From Erpobdella octoculata (Eukaryota; Annelida; Clitellata; Hirudinida; Erpobdellidae): DNA of 64,000 nt. Each line of letters opens with the position of its first letter. Position 1 is the first letter of the stretch. The notes below the pieces were generated by a model. That model had not been told where the DNA came from, did not search any database, and saw only the letters and a list, made by a program, of their open reading frames with translations. The stretch is taken from the NCBI GenBank assembly GCA_963978895.1, contig OZ022245.1, forward strand, positions 25,608,568 to 25,672,567, read 5' to 3'. This document shows positions 27,843 through 40,469 of this stretch, piece after piece. The position numbers and the translations under genes are program-made.

Positions 27843-30800
27843 TTAATCAACTTCCTCCATTTTGGAAGCATCTTCGTCATCACCTTCCAATGGTGGAATG
27901 TCATCATTCACAGCTGTGGTAGCGGCGGCGGCAGGAACTGTGAGATCTTCGTCATCGATGCCCAAGCCGAGCTTGATCATCCTGTGGATACGTGAAGCAT
28001 GAACCTGGGGATCTTCGAGAGTGAATCCAGATGCAAGAAGAGATGTTTCGAAGAGAAGCATGACAAGATCTTTGACTGATTTGTCGTTCTTGTCAGCATC
28101 AGCCTTGTCCTTGAGGGTCTTGATGATAGAATGATCGGGGTTGATTTCAAGGTGCTTCTTTGCAGCCATGTATCCCATGGTGCTGGTGTCTCTCAGTGCC
28201 TGGGCTTTCATGATTCTTTCCATGTTTGCAGACCATCCATACTGACTGGTGACAATACAACAGGGGGAAGATACAAGTCTGTTAGAAACTACAACTTTTT
28301 CAACTTTCTTGTCCAAGATCTCTTTCATGACCTTGCAGAGTGCTTCAAATTTAGCTTTGTTTTCTTCGTGTATTTTCTTCTCCTCTTCATCTTCTGGCAG
28401 TTCAAGACCTTCCTTGGTGACAGAGACAAGATTCTTTCCATCGTATTCTTTCAGTTGCTGGACGGCATACTCGTCGATGGGGTCGACCATGTAAAGGACC
28501 TCATAGCCACGTTTCCTCAGCCTCTCAACAAAAGCAGAGTTCTCAACTGCTTCTTTGCTCTCACCGGTGATGTAATATATGCATTTCTGGTTTTCCTTCA
28601 TACGAGAAACATAGTCTTTCAGAGACGTGGTCTCATCACCGGATTGGGAGGACTGGTACCTCAAGTACTCTGAGAGCTTTTTGCGGTTGGTTGAGTCCTC
28701 ATGAATACCGAGCTGTGAACATAAAAATTATAATTAAATAATTATATAAAAATAAAAGCATGTGAGAATATAATAAGATTGAAATGCATCAGAGGTTTAG
28801 CGAATAACTTCATCACCAACATAAGACGGGGAAAGAAGTGTTCTCATCATTGCATTTAAAACCAACATTCATTTGACAAATAAAAGTCGTACATCAGAGG
28901 TTTAGCGAATAACTTCATCACCAATATAAGACGGGGAAAGAAGTGTTCTCATCATTGTCACACAATGTACAAAATAATAAAATCGTTTTATTTCTATTAT
29001 TAATAACCTTTAAATTTTTGCTGAACTGTTCGTAGAACTTCTTGTAGTTGTCCTTGTCTTCACAAATGTCATCAAAGAGTTCAAGACATTTCTTTACCAA
29101 ATTCTTTCTGATAACCTAAAGAATAAATTTGATAAAACATTACAAATCTGGATTTTTAGGAGATAAGTAAAGAGGGGGCATCACTAAAAGTAAATTAAAA
29201 ATTTTTTTTTAACTGCTTCAGATAAAAAGGACAGATGATGCACTTTGACAACACATGAATTTCAGTCGGGGGCATCACTCATCATTTGCAGTTAATAAAT
29301 AGAACTTTAAAGCTATTTCATTGAAAACACATATCAGAAGTTTAGCAGTTGGAATAATCATCACAAATTATGATGGAGAAAGAAGTATTCTCATCACAGT
29401 ATGCTGTCACCGATAAAAAAATATAATCAAGTTAAAACCTTAAGAATCTTGCTCTGTTGCAGAGTTTCTCTTGAGATGTTCAGTGGCAAATCTTCAGAAT
29501 CAACAACTCCCTTGATGAAGCTGAGATATTCTGGGATGAGCTCTTCACAGTTGTCCATGATGAACACTCTTCTGACGTACAACTTGATGTTGTTTCTCTT
29601 TTTCTTGTTCTCAAACAGATCGAAGGGGGCTCTCTTCGGGACGAACAAAAGGGCACGGAACTCCAGCTGACCTTCGACCGAGAAATGCTGTAAAAAAGAA
29701 ATAAAGATTTAGAAGCTGAACACAGACATAAGTCAGAATTAAATATATAAATAAGTTCTTCAACACACCTTAACGGCAAGGTGATCTTCCCAGTCGTTGG
29801 TGAGTGACTTGTAGAACTCTCCATATTCTTCTTTTGAAATGTCATCAGGGTTTCTCGTCCACAGAGGTTTGGTCTTGTTGAGCTCCTCATCCTCTGTGTA
29901 CTTTTCCTTGATCTTCTTCTTTTTCTTCTTGTCCTTGTCTTTGTTGGCCTCATCTTCCTCCTCGTCATCGAGGTCTTCAATCTTCGGCTTATCTTTGTCT
30001 TCCTCCTGAATAGATATATATATATATAATGTTAATAGCACATACACATGTATAAGTATAGTATATTAACAATAGCATATTAAAAATTAATCTTTTCTAA
30101 CCTTCTTTTCTTCCTCTTCTTCCTTCTTTTCTTCTTCATCGTCAGACACTTCCTTGTCTCTCTCCTTTTCAACGAGCAGCTTGATTGGGTAACCAATGAA
30201 CTGGCTGTGTTTCTTGACGATCTCTTTGATTTTCTTTTCCTCTACATACTCAGTCTGATCTTCCTTGATGTGCAATACAATCTTGGTACCTCTACCAAGA
30301 GGCTCGGCGTTGTCCGTCCTTACTGTGAAGCTTCCACCTGCGGCCGACTCCCAGGTGTATTGTTCGTCATCGTTGTGCTTGCTGGTGACGGTGACTTTGT
30401 CGGCTACAAGGTATGCTGAGTAGAAACCAACACCGAATTGACCAATCATGGAAATATCAGCTCCAGCCTGAAGTGCCTCCATGAATGCCTTTGTACCAGA
30501 CTTGGCAATGGTACCCAAGTTGTTGACCATGTCAGCCTTAGTCATACCGATACCAGTATCAATGATGGTTATGGTTCTGTCAGCTTTGTTGGGGATGATC
30601 TTGATGAACAGATCCTTGCCAGAGTCCAGCTTGGAAGGATCTGTGAGACTTTCATAACGAATCTTGTCAAGAGCATCAGATGAGTTTGAAATTAACTCTC
30701 TCAAGAACACCTATTAGGATAAAACGACTTTTAATAATAGCATTGTACTAGTGTAGGTAGTCGCATAAAAATTTCAAAATAATTCTTTTTTAATTTCACT

Positions 30801-32866
30801 AATATTTTTAAATAAAGGTACAAATTCTGAGTTTGAATATACCATATAGTGTACAAAAAAATTAAAATTAATAAAGATATAGCGAATCAAAGATCGCATA
30901 CCACGATAGAACATCGACTGCGTGAGACAGTTAAAAACTGGGGCCTACAACGAAGAAGCTCAGTTTACAGCGTGCACATAGCGCACAGCGCAAAGAACGC
31001 CTAACAAGGCTTTGCGCGTATGGGTTAAGAATTCCTTCTGTTTCTCATATTCAATATGAATTTATTTAGAAATAGAATTCCAAACAAAAAACTTGATAAA
31101 TATAAAGTTATTAAAAGTTTAAAAGTGGGACCACGCATTTCGCTTCCCATGCGCCATAGCACATAACTGAATGTCACTGCATGAGCTCGCGTATAGCTTA
31201 TTTTATTAAATTGTTGCAATAGTTCGCCGTCTGCTTGTTGTTTTAAGACTGATATTTGTTTATGTAGGAGAATCAAAGTACTTTCTGTCGCGGATCATAA
31301 CTTGATCTGTATAATTGCCCTCCTCCTTTTTCAGCAAGGCGGAGTTAAGGCGGCTGTCTGTCAGGAAAGCGCTTGAAGATTGTGAGAAAGTCCACGGCTT
31401 CGTCTTCATCATTTGTTCATTAAAGTTATTAAATAACCTTTTGAATGAAACTAAACTTATACTACTGAGATGTCTCTAAGACGAGTTATAGAGACTCAAA
31501 CACTATCTTAAAATCTATAAATCTATATGTACGTCAGTTGCAGCGCGCCTACGGTTATGCGCTGCTACACGATCTACATTAACGAAGTAATTTTTATAGT
31601 TAGAGACTTAGCAGTGTTATGAATTTTTACTATGTTATAATAGACATAATAACCTTTCGAATGAAACTAAATTTATTTTACAGCGAGATCTCCAAGACGA
31701 GATATAGAGACTCAAACACTATCTTAAAATCGATATTATCTACGACAGGTGCAGCGCGCCTACGGTTATGCGCTGCTACACGATCTACATTAACGAAGTA
31801 ATTTTTATAGTTAGGGACTTAGCTGTGTTATGAAATTTTACTATGTTATAATAGAGTTAATAACCTTTCGAATGAAACTAAATTTATTTTACAGCGAGGT
31901 CTCCAAGACGAGATATAGAGACTCAAACACTATCTAAAATCTATATAATTCCTAGAGCGTGCTTAGAGTTTAGCTGGCGCGCGGTGCTCAAATTTTAAGC
32001 ACCGCCCTATCCACTTAAAACTCGATTTGTGTAACTGGGAGAGCTCGTATAGCTACCAAATTTAACATTGTTATAGAAGAAAAGAAACGAAATTTTTTAA
32101 GCCTAAAACCATATTTTAGCGTCAATGACCTATGAAATAAAAGCCTTAAATCAATAAAGACTAACTTTTGAATCAAAGTGAAAGGAAAATGAACTGTGCG
32201 AACTCATTTATATAGACAAATTTGGGCTCAGACATTTATTACAAGTATTTTTATGTAACCATTTCTAATGTGGCTTTATTACACCCTGAGAAATAAGCAA
32301 TCTCGTAACACCTCTTTTTTCCCATCCACTGCGCCTAATAAACTTTTTAGCCTTGCATGTTCAAGCGCGACGCGCTTAGGCGCGTTTCGTTTATGCGACT
32401 ACCTATACTAGTGTAAAGTTTATTGCCTAAATTTCGATAAAACCTACTGAAGACTAGGAAGCTGTTTTAGGAAATTTAATTAACCAAAAAACAGCACCAA
32501 CTAAATTTAAGTGTAATTCAAACGCAAAACATTTAGTATAATCAAAATTGTGACCTTAACAAACGCTACAGCTCCCTCTTATACTAGGAAGGCGATTGAA
32601 GAAGACCCGCCAAAAATCAAACCAATCATATTCATGTAATAATCACTACCACCATGCGTCTACTAAACAGGAGCACGAAACAATCATATGTTTATCACCG
32701 GAGTCGTATGGGTGTACCCTTAGAACTAGCGCATTAACAGTTGAAAAAAAACTGTACGTACCTCTTTGTTGGAATAGAAGGTGTTGATGATCAAGCTCAT
32801 CAACTGAGCGATTTCGGCCTGGAAGGCGAAAGTCTCGGTCTCGACATTATCTTCGAATTCAGGCAT
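27843..32866 (-). CDS. HSP90: Cytosolic heat shock protein 90
   Basis: Six coding exons: 32866-32762, 30710-30102, 30005-29769, 29687-29439, 29115-29008 and 28712-27843. All are in phase 0 and total 725 residues, the normal size. The N-terminal ATPase domain begins [20 protein letters not shown] and contains [15 protein letters not shown] and [12 protein letters not shown] (ATP-binding GHKL motifs). A charged Glu/Lys linker follows at exons 2-3, then the middle domain ([20 protein letters not shown], with catalytic-loop [12 protein letters not shown]) and the C-terminal dimerisation domain. The protein ends MEEVD, the TPR co-chaperone docking site of cytosolic HSP90. It folds and stabilises client kinases and receptors in an ATP cycle. 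The long intron 32761-30711 holds an inverted-repeat insertion. A non-coding first exon and heat-shock elements lie upstream. Confidence 0.98.
28784..28950. repeat. Short direct duplication in an HSP90 intron
   Basis: The stretch ATCAGAGGTTTAGCGAATAA with following CTTCATCACCAAYATAAGAC and GGGGAAAGAAGTGTTCTCAT occurs twice about 103 bp apart (28789 and 28892). A diverged third relative sits near 29335-29395 in another intron of the same gene. Confidence 0.75.
30746..32415. mobile_element. Inverted-repeat-bounded insertion in the long HSP90 intron, about 1.67 kb
   Basis: TACTAGTGTAGGTAGTCGCA (30746) reappears as its reverse complement at 32390-32415 with one mismatch over 22 bases. CACTAG-type ends hint at a CACTA/Chapaev-like DNA element, but I find no matching target duplication and no transposase. 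Inside are three tandem repeats (31428-31950) and several GC-rich short palindromes. Confidence 0.55.
31428..31950. repeat. Tandem repeat, period about 211-216 bp, 2.5 copies
   Basis: CTCAAACACTATCT recurs at 31495, 31711 and 31922. The first two units contain GCAGCGCGCCTACGGTTATG followed by CGCTGC, a 7-bp stem (GCAGCGC/GCGCTGC) around a 12-nt loop; a related palindrome (GGTGCT..AGCACC) follows the third at about 31982. Confidence 0.85.
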
Positions 32867-32980
32867 CTGATAGGAAAACGAAATCAGTAACCGCTTTAGT
32901 TTCAAACAAATCGCGTCCAGAAAAAACAGAAAATGATTAATAAACTCATAAAGTAACTAAATCATGAAAAATAAACTCAC

Positions 32981-33040
32981 GTTTGTATCGTCGATTTGAA
33001 AAACTCGCAAGATCACTAGACAGTAGGCAAGAGAAGATGA
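32981..33040 (-). other. HSP90: HSP90 non-coding first exon
   Basis: Minus strand: about 25 bp after the TATA box comes a leader ending ..GATACAAAC before the donor GTGAGT. The 114-bp intron ends CTATCAG immediately before the start ATG at 32866. A 5' UTR intron abutting the start codon is the arrangement known from Drosophila Hsp83. The transcription start is estimated from TATA spacing. Confidence 0.7.
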
Positions 33041-33062
33041 AGACGGTAAACGCAGGCTGTCA

Positions 33063-33114
33063 CTTTTATATATAGCCAGACAACGTAATGATACAACGTT
33101 CGAGTAGTTTCTAG
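33063..33114 (-). promoter_or_regulatory. HSP90 TATA box and proximal heat-shock element
   Basis: TATATATAAAAG (33074-33063 on the minus strand) is a strong TATA box. About 25 bp upstream, CTAGAAACTACTCGAACG (33114-33097) has two nGAAn units ten bases apart, fitting a degenerate heat-shock factor site. Confidence 0.72.
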
Positions 33115-33313
33115 CATCGATCTTATAATAAAGATAATTATTTTCATATTATTGTTTTAAAATATGTTGAAAATAATATTTCAAAAACAACAAAAATATT
33201 TTTATAAATTTTCAACATTATATAATATTGATTTGGGAGTATAAATTGGGAATATTTGGAAAAATAGTGCGCAAAAGCGGGAGAACATCCTGACTCGTAC
33301 GTGCTAAGGCAAT

Positions 33314-33338
33314 CCTTCTAGAACATCTAGAAAGTTCC
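33314..33338. promoter_or_regulatory. Distal heat-shock element of HSP90
   Basis: CCTTCTAGAACATCTAGAAA followed by GTTCC contains two head-to-head heat-shock half-site pairs (TTCTAGAA and GAAAGTTC), about 250 bp upstream of the TATA box. The second pair is one base out of strict five-base register. Confidence 0.68.
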
Positions 33339-34002
33339 ATACCAAACGAAAGGAAGTTGTGTAGATAGAGTTGTGTGGTTATATTATTATTATTATTATT
33401 ATTATTATTAAACTGAATTCAGATGTGAAAACGTACATGTTCAATTTCGTCAGTTTTTATTTTTGATTTCTGTTTCATGAAAATTAACAGGTTTTAAAGA
33501 TTTCGAGAGCGCTATTTTTGATTGACCTCAACTCAGCTACTTTGAATTCCGATTTAATTTAGTATTTTTTTAGTAATTTTTTTGTTGGGGTTTTGTGGTA
33601 AAAATATTTCGTCAGCGATTTTCATTTCCACCCTCTAGAAGCTTCTTTAATTCTCATTGGTAATTTCTGGAAAATCTTTTGTTTGCCTGGGTAGGCCAGT
33701 AATTAAGTGCTAGGTCATCAATTTGCACATTTAGTATACTTGGATAAACGGCGGTAAATAACTGCATAAATGAACCACCGTGGGACCTTCTCGGAGAAAA
33801 TAATTTTATGACGTGTCCATACCTGTGCCGTCCTGTGCATGTAATTCATGAATATGGAACAGGTGGTTGTTCTTAATTAGCGATCCACTCATAAATCTTT
33901 CTTGCTAGATTGTTCTGTAACAGTACCTTATTTCGATGAAACCGTATAAGACGTGACGCCGGTAATGCAAACTGCTGCAAACTTCATCTAAAGTTAACAG
34001 TG
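33339..34002. other. Intergenic DNA, upstream flank of HSP90
   Basis: It contains a short (ATT)n run at about 33378-33411. No gene is recognised. Confidence 0.45.
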
Positions 34003-34500
<498 letters not shown>

Positions 34501-34960
34501 GGCAAAGGACATGTCCTTCTTTAACTTTACCCCACAATTGACATTCCTGGGTCCGCCAGAGAGGGGGTGTAAAAATCGCCTAAATGAGTGTGGGAGACGT
34601 GTTTTTTGGACTTCCTTTCGTGACATAAACCTTGGCCTACGAGTCTATTAAATGTTTTTTAAAAATTTTAAAAGTGGATAAAAATGTAGCTAAAAAACCT
34701 GTTTTGTACTAGTTCAATCCGTTTAAAATATGAACTCTCATGATGAGAGTCTCATCTAATGCGCACATTTAGTTTTTCCGCCTACGATCAGCTGTAAGCA
34801 AGATGGCGTGCTGTAAGTTATTTTTTTTTAAATATTATGAATGAGCAGCTAACCCTTCAGTTGATTTTTTATTTTAAATAGTTTATAAGTTTTTAGTCGA
34901 AACTAATTTGACAGACTGTGATAACTTAAAAGCTGTGAAACAAACAGTTTTGTTTTCATC

Positions 34961-37900
34961 ATGTTTATTAAGTTAGCAGGAGTTATTTTTTTATGTTTGC
35001 TCATTGAATCTTGTTGGACTGTATCCGAACCATCTAATTACTTTTATACAAACGATTTTGCCGTGGAAATCAATGGGGACTTCAGTACTGCTGAAGCTGT
35101 AGCTTCTGCTCATGGATTCAGACTTCTAAGACATGTAATTCATATTATTTATTTTTTTTAGAATAACACATTTAAAAAAATATTTCTATGATTTTAAATA
35201 TTTTAAAAATGATTAGCTTACGACACTGACGTCATTCAAACATAGGTTAGAAATCTTGGCAGCGTGTATCAGTTTGCACACGAAAATTCTCCTAGAAGAT
35301 CTCGTAGGAGTGCTATCGATCTATCAAAGAAACTGAGTTCAGATCCGAATGTTGGTGACAATTTGATGGTTTTTTTTCCAAACAATTAAACTTTTAAAAG
35401 AAATACATGTGATTAGTTTAAAAAAAAAAGTAATTAGGTGTTTTTTTATTTTATGTAGACTTTAATGCTGGAAGTTCAATTGCAAAGTTTTATTAAATAC
35501 AAAATTCGTAATCATTTTTTTGATCTGAAAATTAAAAATTTCATTAGGTTGTGTGGGTCGAACAGCAGAAGGTTTTACAAAGAACCAAGAGATCGAGTGT
35601 GAGTGGTAAATTAAATGCCAAGGAGGTACAGAGCGAATCTTTCAGTTCTACGACAGGTTTCAACGATCCTTTCTTCAAAGACCAGTGGTACCTGGTAGGT
35701 AATTGTTTCAAATAATTATTAATAATATTATTACTACTACTACTAATAATAATAATTATAGCAGTTGCTCAATATTATCGATACAATCATCAAGATTGTT
35801 AGCTCAAATCAGTCAGTTACGAATTTTTTAATATTTTTATTCTTGATGTATCGAGGCACACCAATACAGTATTCATGGCCATGCAGTCTCTCACACAGAA
35901 TATTGAAGGTCCTATAATTAATTGAGTTTGGTAATCTTCTCTCAGGTGAACAGAGGTCAACTAGGAGGCGTGAAAGGTCACGACCTGAACGTGGCTCCAG
36001 TTTGGAAGAAGGGTTTCACTGGGAAAGGAGTTGTTGTTTCAATACTGGATGACGGGCTGGATTACAATCACCCCGATTTGAAAGAAAATTATGTAATAAC
36101 TTTTTAACTTTGAATAAAATATTTGTTCTGGTGCATTCCAAATGAGCACCTATCAATAGGAGTAAGCAAAATAATAATATGATTATTAATAAAGTCGTTT
36201 ACACTTTACCCTCCCCAAACAGGATCCGCTGGCCAGTGCTAACCTGAACGACCTTCACGATCCAAACAACGACCCCATGCCTAATTCGAAAGATCCATAC
36301 AACAGGTGTTTAATAGCTTTATAGGTGTTAACAGGTGTTTATGAATTTACTTGAGAGTTAGTTACCTATGATTTAAACCATTTGGTTGAGATGTGACATT
36401 ATTGATTAGTATTTAATCAATACTTGGGTGGGCGCTGGTGGTTTAGCTGTAAGGCATTATTTGCCGAATCCTGTTGGCGTCACCAGCGTCTGCAAGGGGT
36501 GTGGGTAGGCGCCTATAAATGGCTGACTCAGGTTGTTCTGTGAAACGGTCCCACAAATGAGTAAAGTTAGATAAGTGATTCGTGGCCTAGAGGTCTAAGG
36601 ACAAGGGGTCTGTTAAATGAGTCAAACTTGTAAAACCTTTATTCATTAATTATTGATTGAAATTTTTAAAACAATTTTTATAGTTTATTTTTCATTGAAG
36701 CTCATATGGATATTTTCTGTATATTCACTTTAGTTTCATAGTTTATCTGTAAATCTATTATAATTATAGTTTAAATCTTGAATGACGTGCTGTAGTCTTA
36801 TTTTCAAATTATCAGAAGATTTTTAATTATTACAGATATTTACATAACAATCAATAATTGTATTTTATGACAAATGGGTAGTTTTTTTATATTTTTTATT
36901 GAACAATTTATTGATTTACTTTTAAAACCACCAATCAGTTGGAGTTGGAAGAAAGGTAATCAGCTGTTGCCGTTGCTGGGAGTCGGTGTGATAAAAATAA
37001 CTAAATAACCATGGTGGTTGTTGCATGATTTGAGAGATTATGTTATATAAATATTAATTGATGCTTTATACTAATATCTAGTATTGGGTTGTTGTCCTGC
37101 TATTTATTTAATCATTTAATTTGATTTTTAGTTTTATTTTGCTATTTGTTTTTTTCTCATCATTGTTGTGGTTTTGATAGTTTTGTTTGTTTTTAATTTT
37201 GTGGAATTTTTTAAGTATTTTAAGTGGTATATTTTTAATTCGAGGTTTTTATTTTTACATAAAGTAAACAGAAATCACTATCAGCATCATAGCCTCCGCA
37301 TGGTGTTTCAGCCTTAAGATATTAAATTAACATGTCTTATATTTGTTTGTTGAATGTTATTTTGACTAATTGAATATTTATGTCTCGTCATACACATTAC
37401 ATTTGCTCTGTAGAAATACCAACATATGAAAGTAATTTTAGCAATAACGAGACTTATAGATTTTATTTAAATTTAACTTTGCTTATTTTAATTTGATGTT
37501 ATTTATTTATTTCTAATTAAATTTTATTTTTATATATTTTATTTTTTAATTAGTTTTTTGATTTATTTAAAATAATATTTTATTATCTTATTATTTTTTT
37601 TTCTTAATATATTTTCAGCCACGGAACGCGATGCGCAGGTGAGATAGCAGCGAAAGCCAACAATTCCAACTGCTGTGTCGGAGTTGCTTACAATGTTAAA
37701 ATCGGAGGTATTATTTGTATTTTGTTATATTATTTTGTATTCTATCGTGTTTTTATTATGATATTATTATTTTATTTTATCATATATTATAATTTTTCTA
37801 TCATATATGTTTTAAATAACGTTATTAAAAATACATGTGTCTTAATACAGTTGATATTTCGTTGTTTCTATTTTTCTGTCCCAGTAATGAAATGAAAAGT

Positions 37901-40404
37901 TTAGATATGGTTGTAGTGTTTGCAGTACCCTTGATGATGATGATGATGATGGTGGTGATGGGGATGATTATGATGATGATGGGGATGATTATGATTACGA
38001 TGGGGATGATTATGATGATGATGGTTATGATACCCAAAAAAAAGATAGCAATCGCTTACTGTCAACTTTCGTAGGGGTGCGCCTATTGGACGGGGTCGTG
38101 ACGGACATCCTTGAAGCACAGGCTCTCCTGTACAACAATCAACACGTCGATATATACAGCTCGTCGTGGGGACCCTCAGACGATGGCCAGACCATGGACG
38201 GACCCCGTAGATACGGAAGGCAGGCACTGAGACAAGCCGTGGTAAAGGTGGGGTGTATTTTTCTTGTGAAGTTGTTTTAGGTGATGGTTGCTGGTTAAAT
38301 TTGTATCAGCTTTCTATTTCTTATCGATGCACTTGAATTTTTGTAGGTATAATTATTATTTATTAATTGTTTGGAAATAGAATCATTATAACTTACTTTT
38401 TACTTCATAGGGTAGGGCTGGCAAGGGCTCGATATTCGTATGGGCTTCAGGTAACGGCGGAGCACAGGATGACTGCAATTGCGACGGGTACGTATCGAGC
38501 ATATACACCCTTGCTGTCGGCAGTATCTCTCAAGATGGAACGAGCGCCTACTTCAGCGAGATCTGCCCCTCGACCATGGCCGTGGTTTTCACCGGGGGCT
38601 CTCATCTGCCGCCTGGTGATGCAAATTACCAATCGTCACAAGTCAAAGTTGTTAGTTTGAGTGACTGATGTTTATTCGATAGGTGAATGTTTATTCAATG
38701 AGAATTGCAGGTAAACAAGGCAGATGAAATTTAAATTGCTAATTAATTTTAGATTGGACTTTATTGCTCCTCGCAGTGTGAAATTTTTACTTAAAAAAGT
38801 GATTTAAGTTTGTTTTTGTATGTCTTTGAATTGTTCATTCGCAGGTGACCACAGATTTGAATGGAACGTGCACTCTCAGCTTTCAGGGTACTTCCAGTGC
38901 TGCACCTCTGGCAGCTGGATGTGTTGCTCTTGTTTTAGAGGCCAAGTCAGTTGTTCTTGTTTATTCTACAGATAGAATTTGTTTACAATTTAGCCTAGAT
39001 GTTATTTTCTAATAAAAATATTTTAATTTTGGGTTTAAATAGTTACTGGTTTAATTGTAAAACGGTAAAATAGTTACAGCATTTGTGAGATGTGTACACT
39101 TTAAGAAAATAGAAGATTCTTATCATCTCATTTTAAACCGTTGAATAATCAACCAATCAATCAGCTCAAATCTGACGTGGCGAGACGTGCAGCACATTGT
39201 CGTCGAGACGTCCGTCGTGCCCAACGAGGACGAAGGGGGCTGGACGGTCAACGGGGCGGGTTACCACGTCAACCACCAGCTGGGGTTCGGAGCTCTGGAC
39301 TGCAGCAGGATGGTCGAGGCGGCCCAGAACTGGAGTTTAGTACAAGAGCAGAGTAGGTGTATCGTCAAAGGAGGAAGCAAGTCTAACATTTTAATGTCCG
39401 GCCAATCGCTGCACGAAGTCCTATTTACGGACGGGTGTAACTCTTCTTCGTCTTTGTTTTCGTCCGCGGTCGATAGACTCGAGCACGTCCAGGTACGGGT
39501 CAAGATGATCCACGTCAAGAGGGGCGACGTCAGCATCGATCTGATCTCTCCCTCTGGTACTAAATCAAATATACTGAAGGTGAGACCTCTGGATGACTCC
39601 TCTGAAGGCATCAGTTTCACCTTCATGACAGTTCACAATTGGGGTGAAAGTCCGGTAGGAAACTGGACCCTTGTTGTCAAGGACAATTCAAACGTAGAAG
39701 GTCAACCGGTGGGTGAATTGGTTGAGTGGTCCCTGATCTTGTATGGGGTTCAAGGAGAATTGGCTAATCACGAAAGGCTGGTTTTTGTTTTTAAATTATT
39801 TATTTTTTTGAAAATTAAGTCTTTATTTTATTACTTGTCATCATTAGTGAACCAACAGATAAATTGCGATTTGAACCAACGCAGGTGGAAAGATTCCGAC
39901 GGAAGGTTACAAAAGGATGGCAGAATAAAGGGAACCAGACTGGAAGCAAGAAGAAGGTCATTGAACGATGAATCTGAAATCCGTCTACCGAAATCCGGGA
40001 GTTCTTCGCCACGACTCTCGTCCGAAGTGGAGACTCATAAGTCTAATCATGGTAATCACGACGACGTTGGAGAGGAGTTAGACAGCCTTCTGAAAAGTTT
40101 AGATCAACTGGAAGAATATTATAAAGATGATGGTGATGGAAAAGATAGTAAGGATAGCACTGGCAATCCCAACGATAATGATGATCACAACAACGGTGAT
40201 GATGATGATGGTCACAATAACAGTGATGATGATGATAGTGATTCCTTGATGAAGCTTGTCGAATCGGTTGAAAAGAAATTGGACGGAGAACTTTCCAGAA
40301 AGAAACAGCTTAAAATGATGAACAAGAAGCAGAAGAATATTAACTACCTGGGTTTTTATAGAAGCATAGCCGGGATCGGACCACAGGACAGATATCAGCC
40401 GTGA
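34961..40404 (+). CDS. Proprotein convertase, PCSK7-like (subtilisin/kexin family)
   Basis: Exons: 34961-35134, 35246-35350, 35548-35694, 35946-36092, 36223-36305, 37619-37707, 38075-38247, 38411-38650, 38845-38945, 39165-39780, 39859-40404; about 806 residues. Signal peptide at residues 1-20, a prodomain with PRRSRRS and, at its end, LQRTKR, the autoprocessing site. The catalytic domain holds Asp (about 177, [14 protein letters not shown]), His (about 220, SHGTRCAGE), oxyanion Asn (about 321, WASGNGG) and Ser (about 403, [11 protein letters not shown]). The P domain follows. Details such as [17 protein letters not shown] and [16 protein letters not shown] resemble PCSK7 more than furin. It would cleave secretory precursors after basic residues. 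The tail is charged, with Asp-rich repeats and no clear membrane span once the stop-free intron 39781-39858 is removed. Confidence 0.88.
36428..36625. mobile_element. Possible SINE-like insertion in a convertase intron
   Basis: A GC-richer block inside an AT-rich intron: GGGCGCTGGTGGTTTAGCTG and later GTGGCCTAGAGGTCTAAGG resemble tRNA A-box regions. No clear B-box, tail or target duplication was found. Confidence 0.3.
37926..38030. repeat. (GAT)n-rich simple repeat
   Basis: Degenerate GATGATGATG/GGGATGATTATG repeat just before the exon at 38075, in the intron. Met-rich and His-rich frames across it are not coding. Confidence 0.85.
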
Positions 40405-40461
40405 GACGCTCAGTTCTAAAAATAGTAACCTCAGTGTTCAAAGTATATATATATATAGCCT

Positions 40462-40467
40462 AATAAA
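40462..40467 (+). terminator. Polyadenylation signal of the convertase gene
   Basis: AATAAA 58 bp after the stop codon. Confidence 0.6.
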
Positions 40468-40469
40468 TC

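Noticed and set aside
28131..28673. 180-codon plus-strand frame
   Set aside because: It is antisense to the last HSP90 exon, whose minus-strand protein is unmistakable.
37835..38074. Met/Ile-rich and His-rich frames
   Set aside because: They translate a GAT simple repeat inside a convertase intron.
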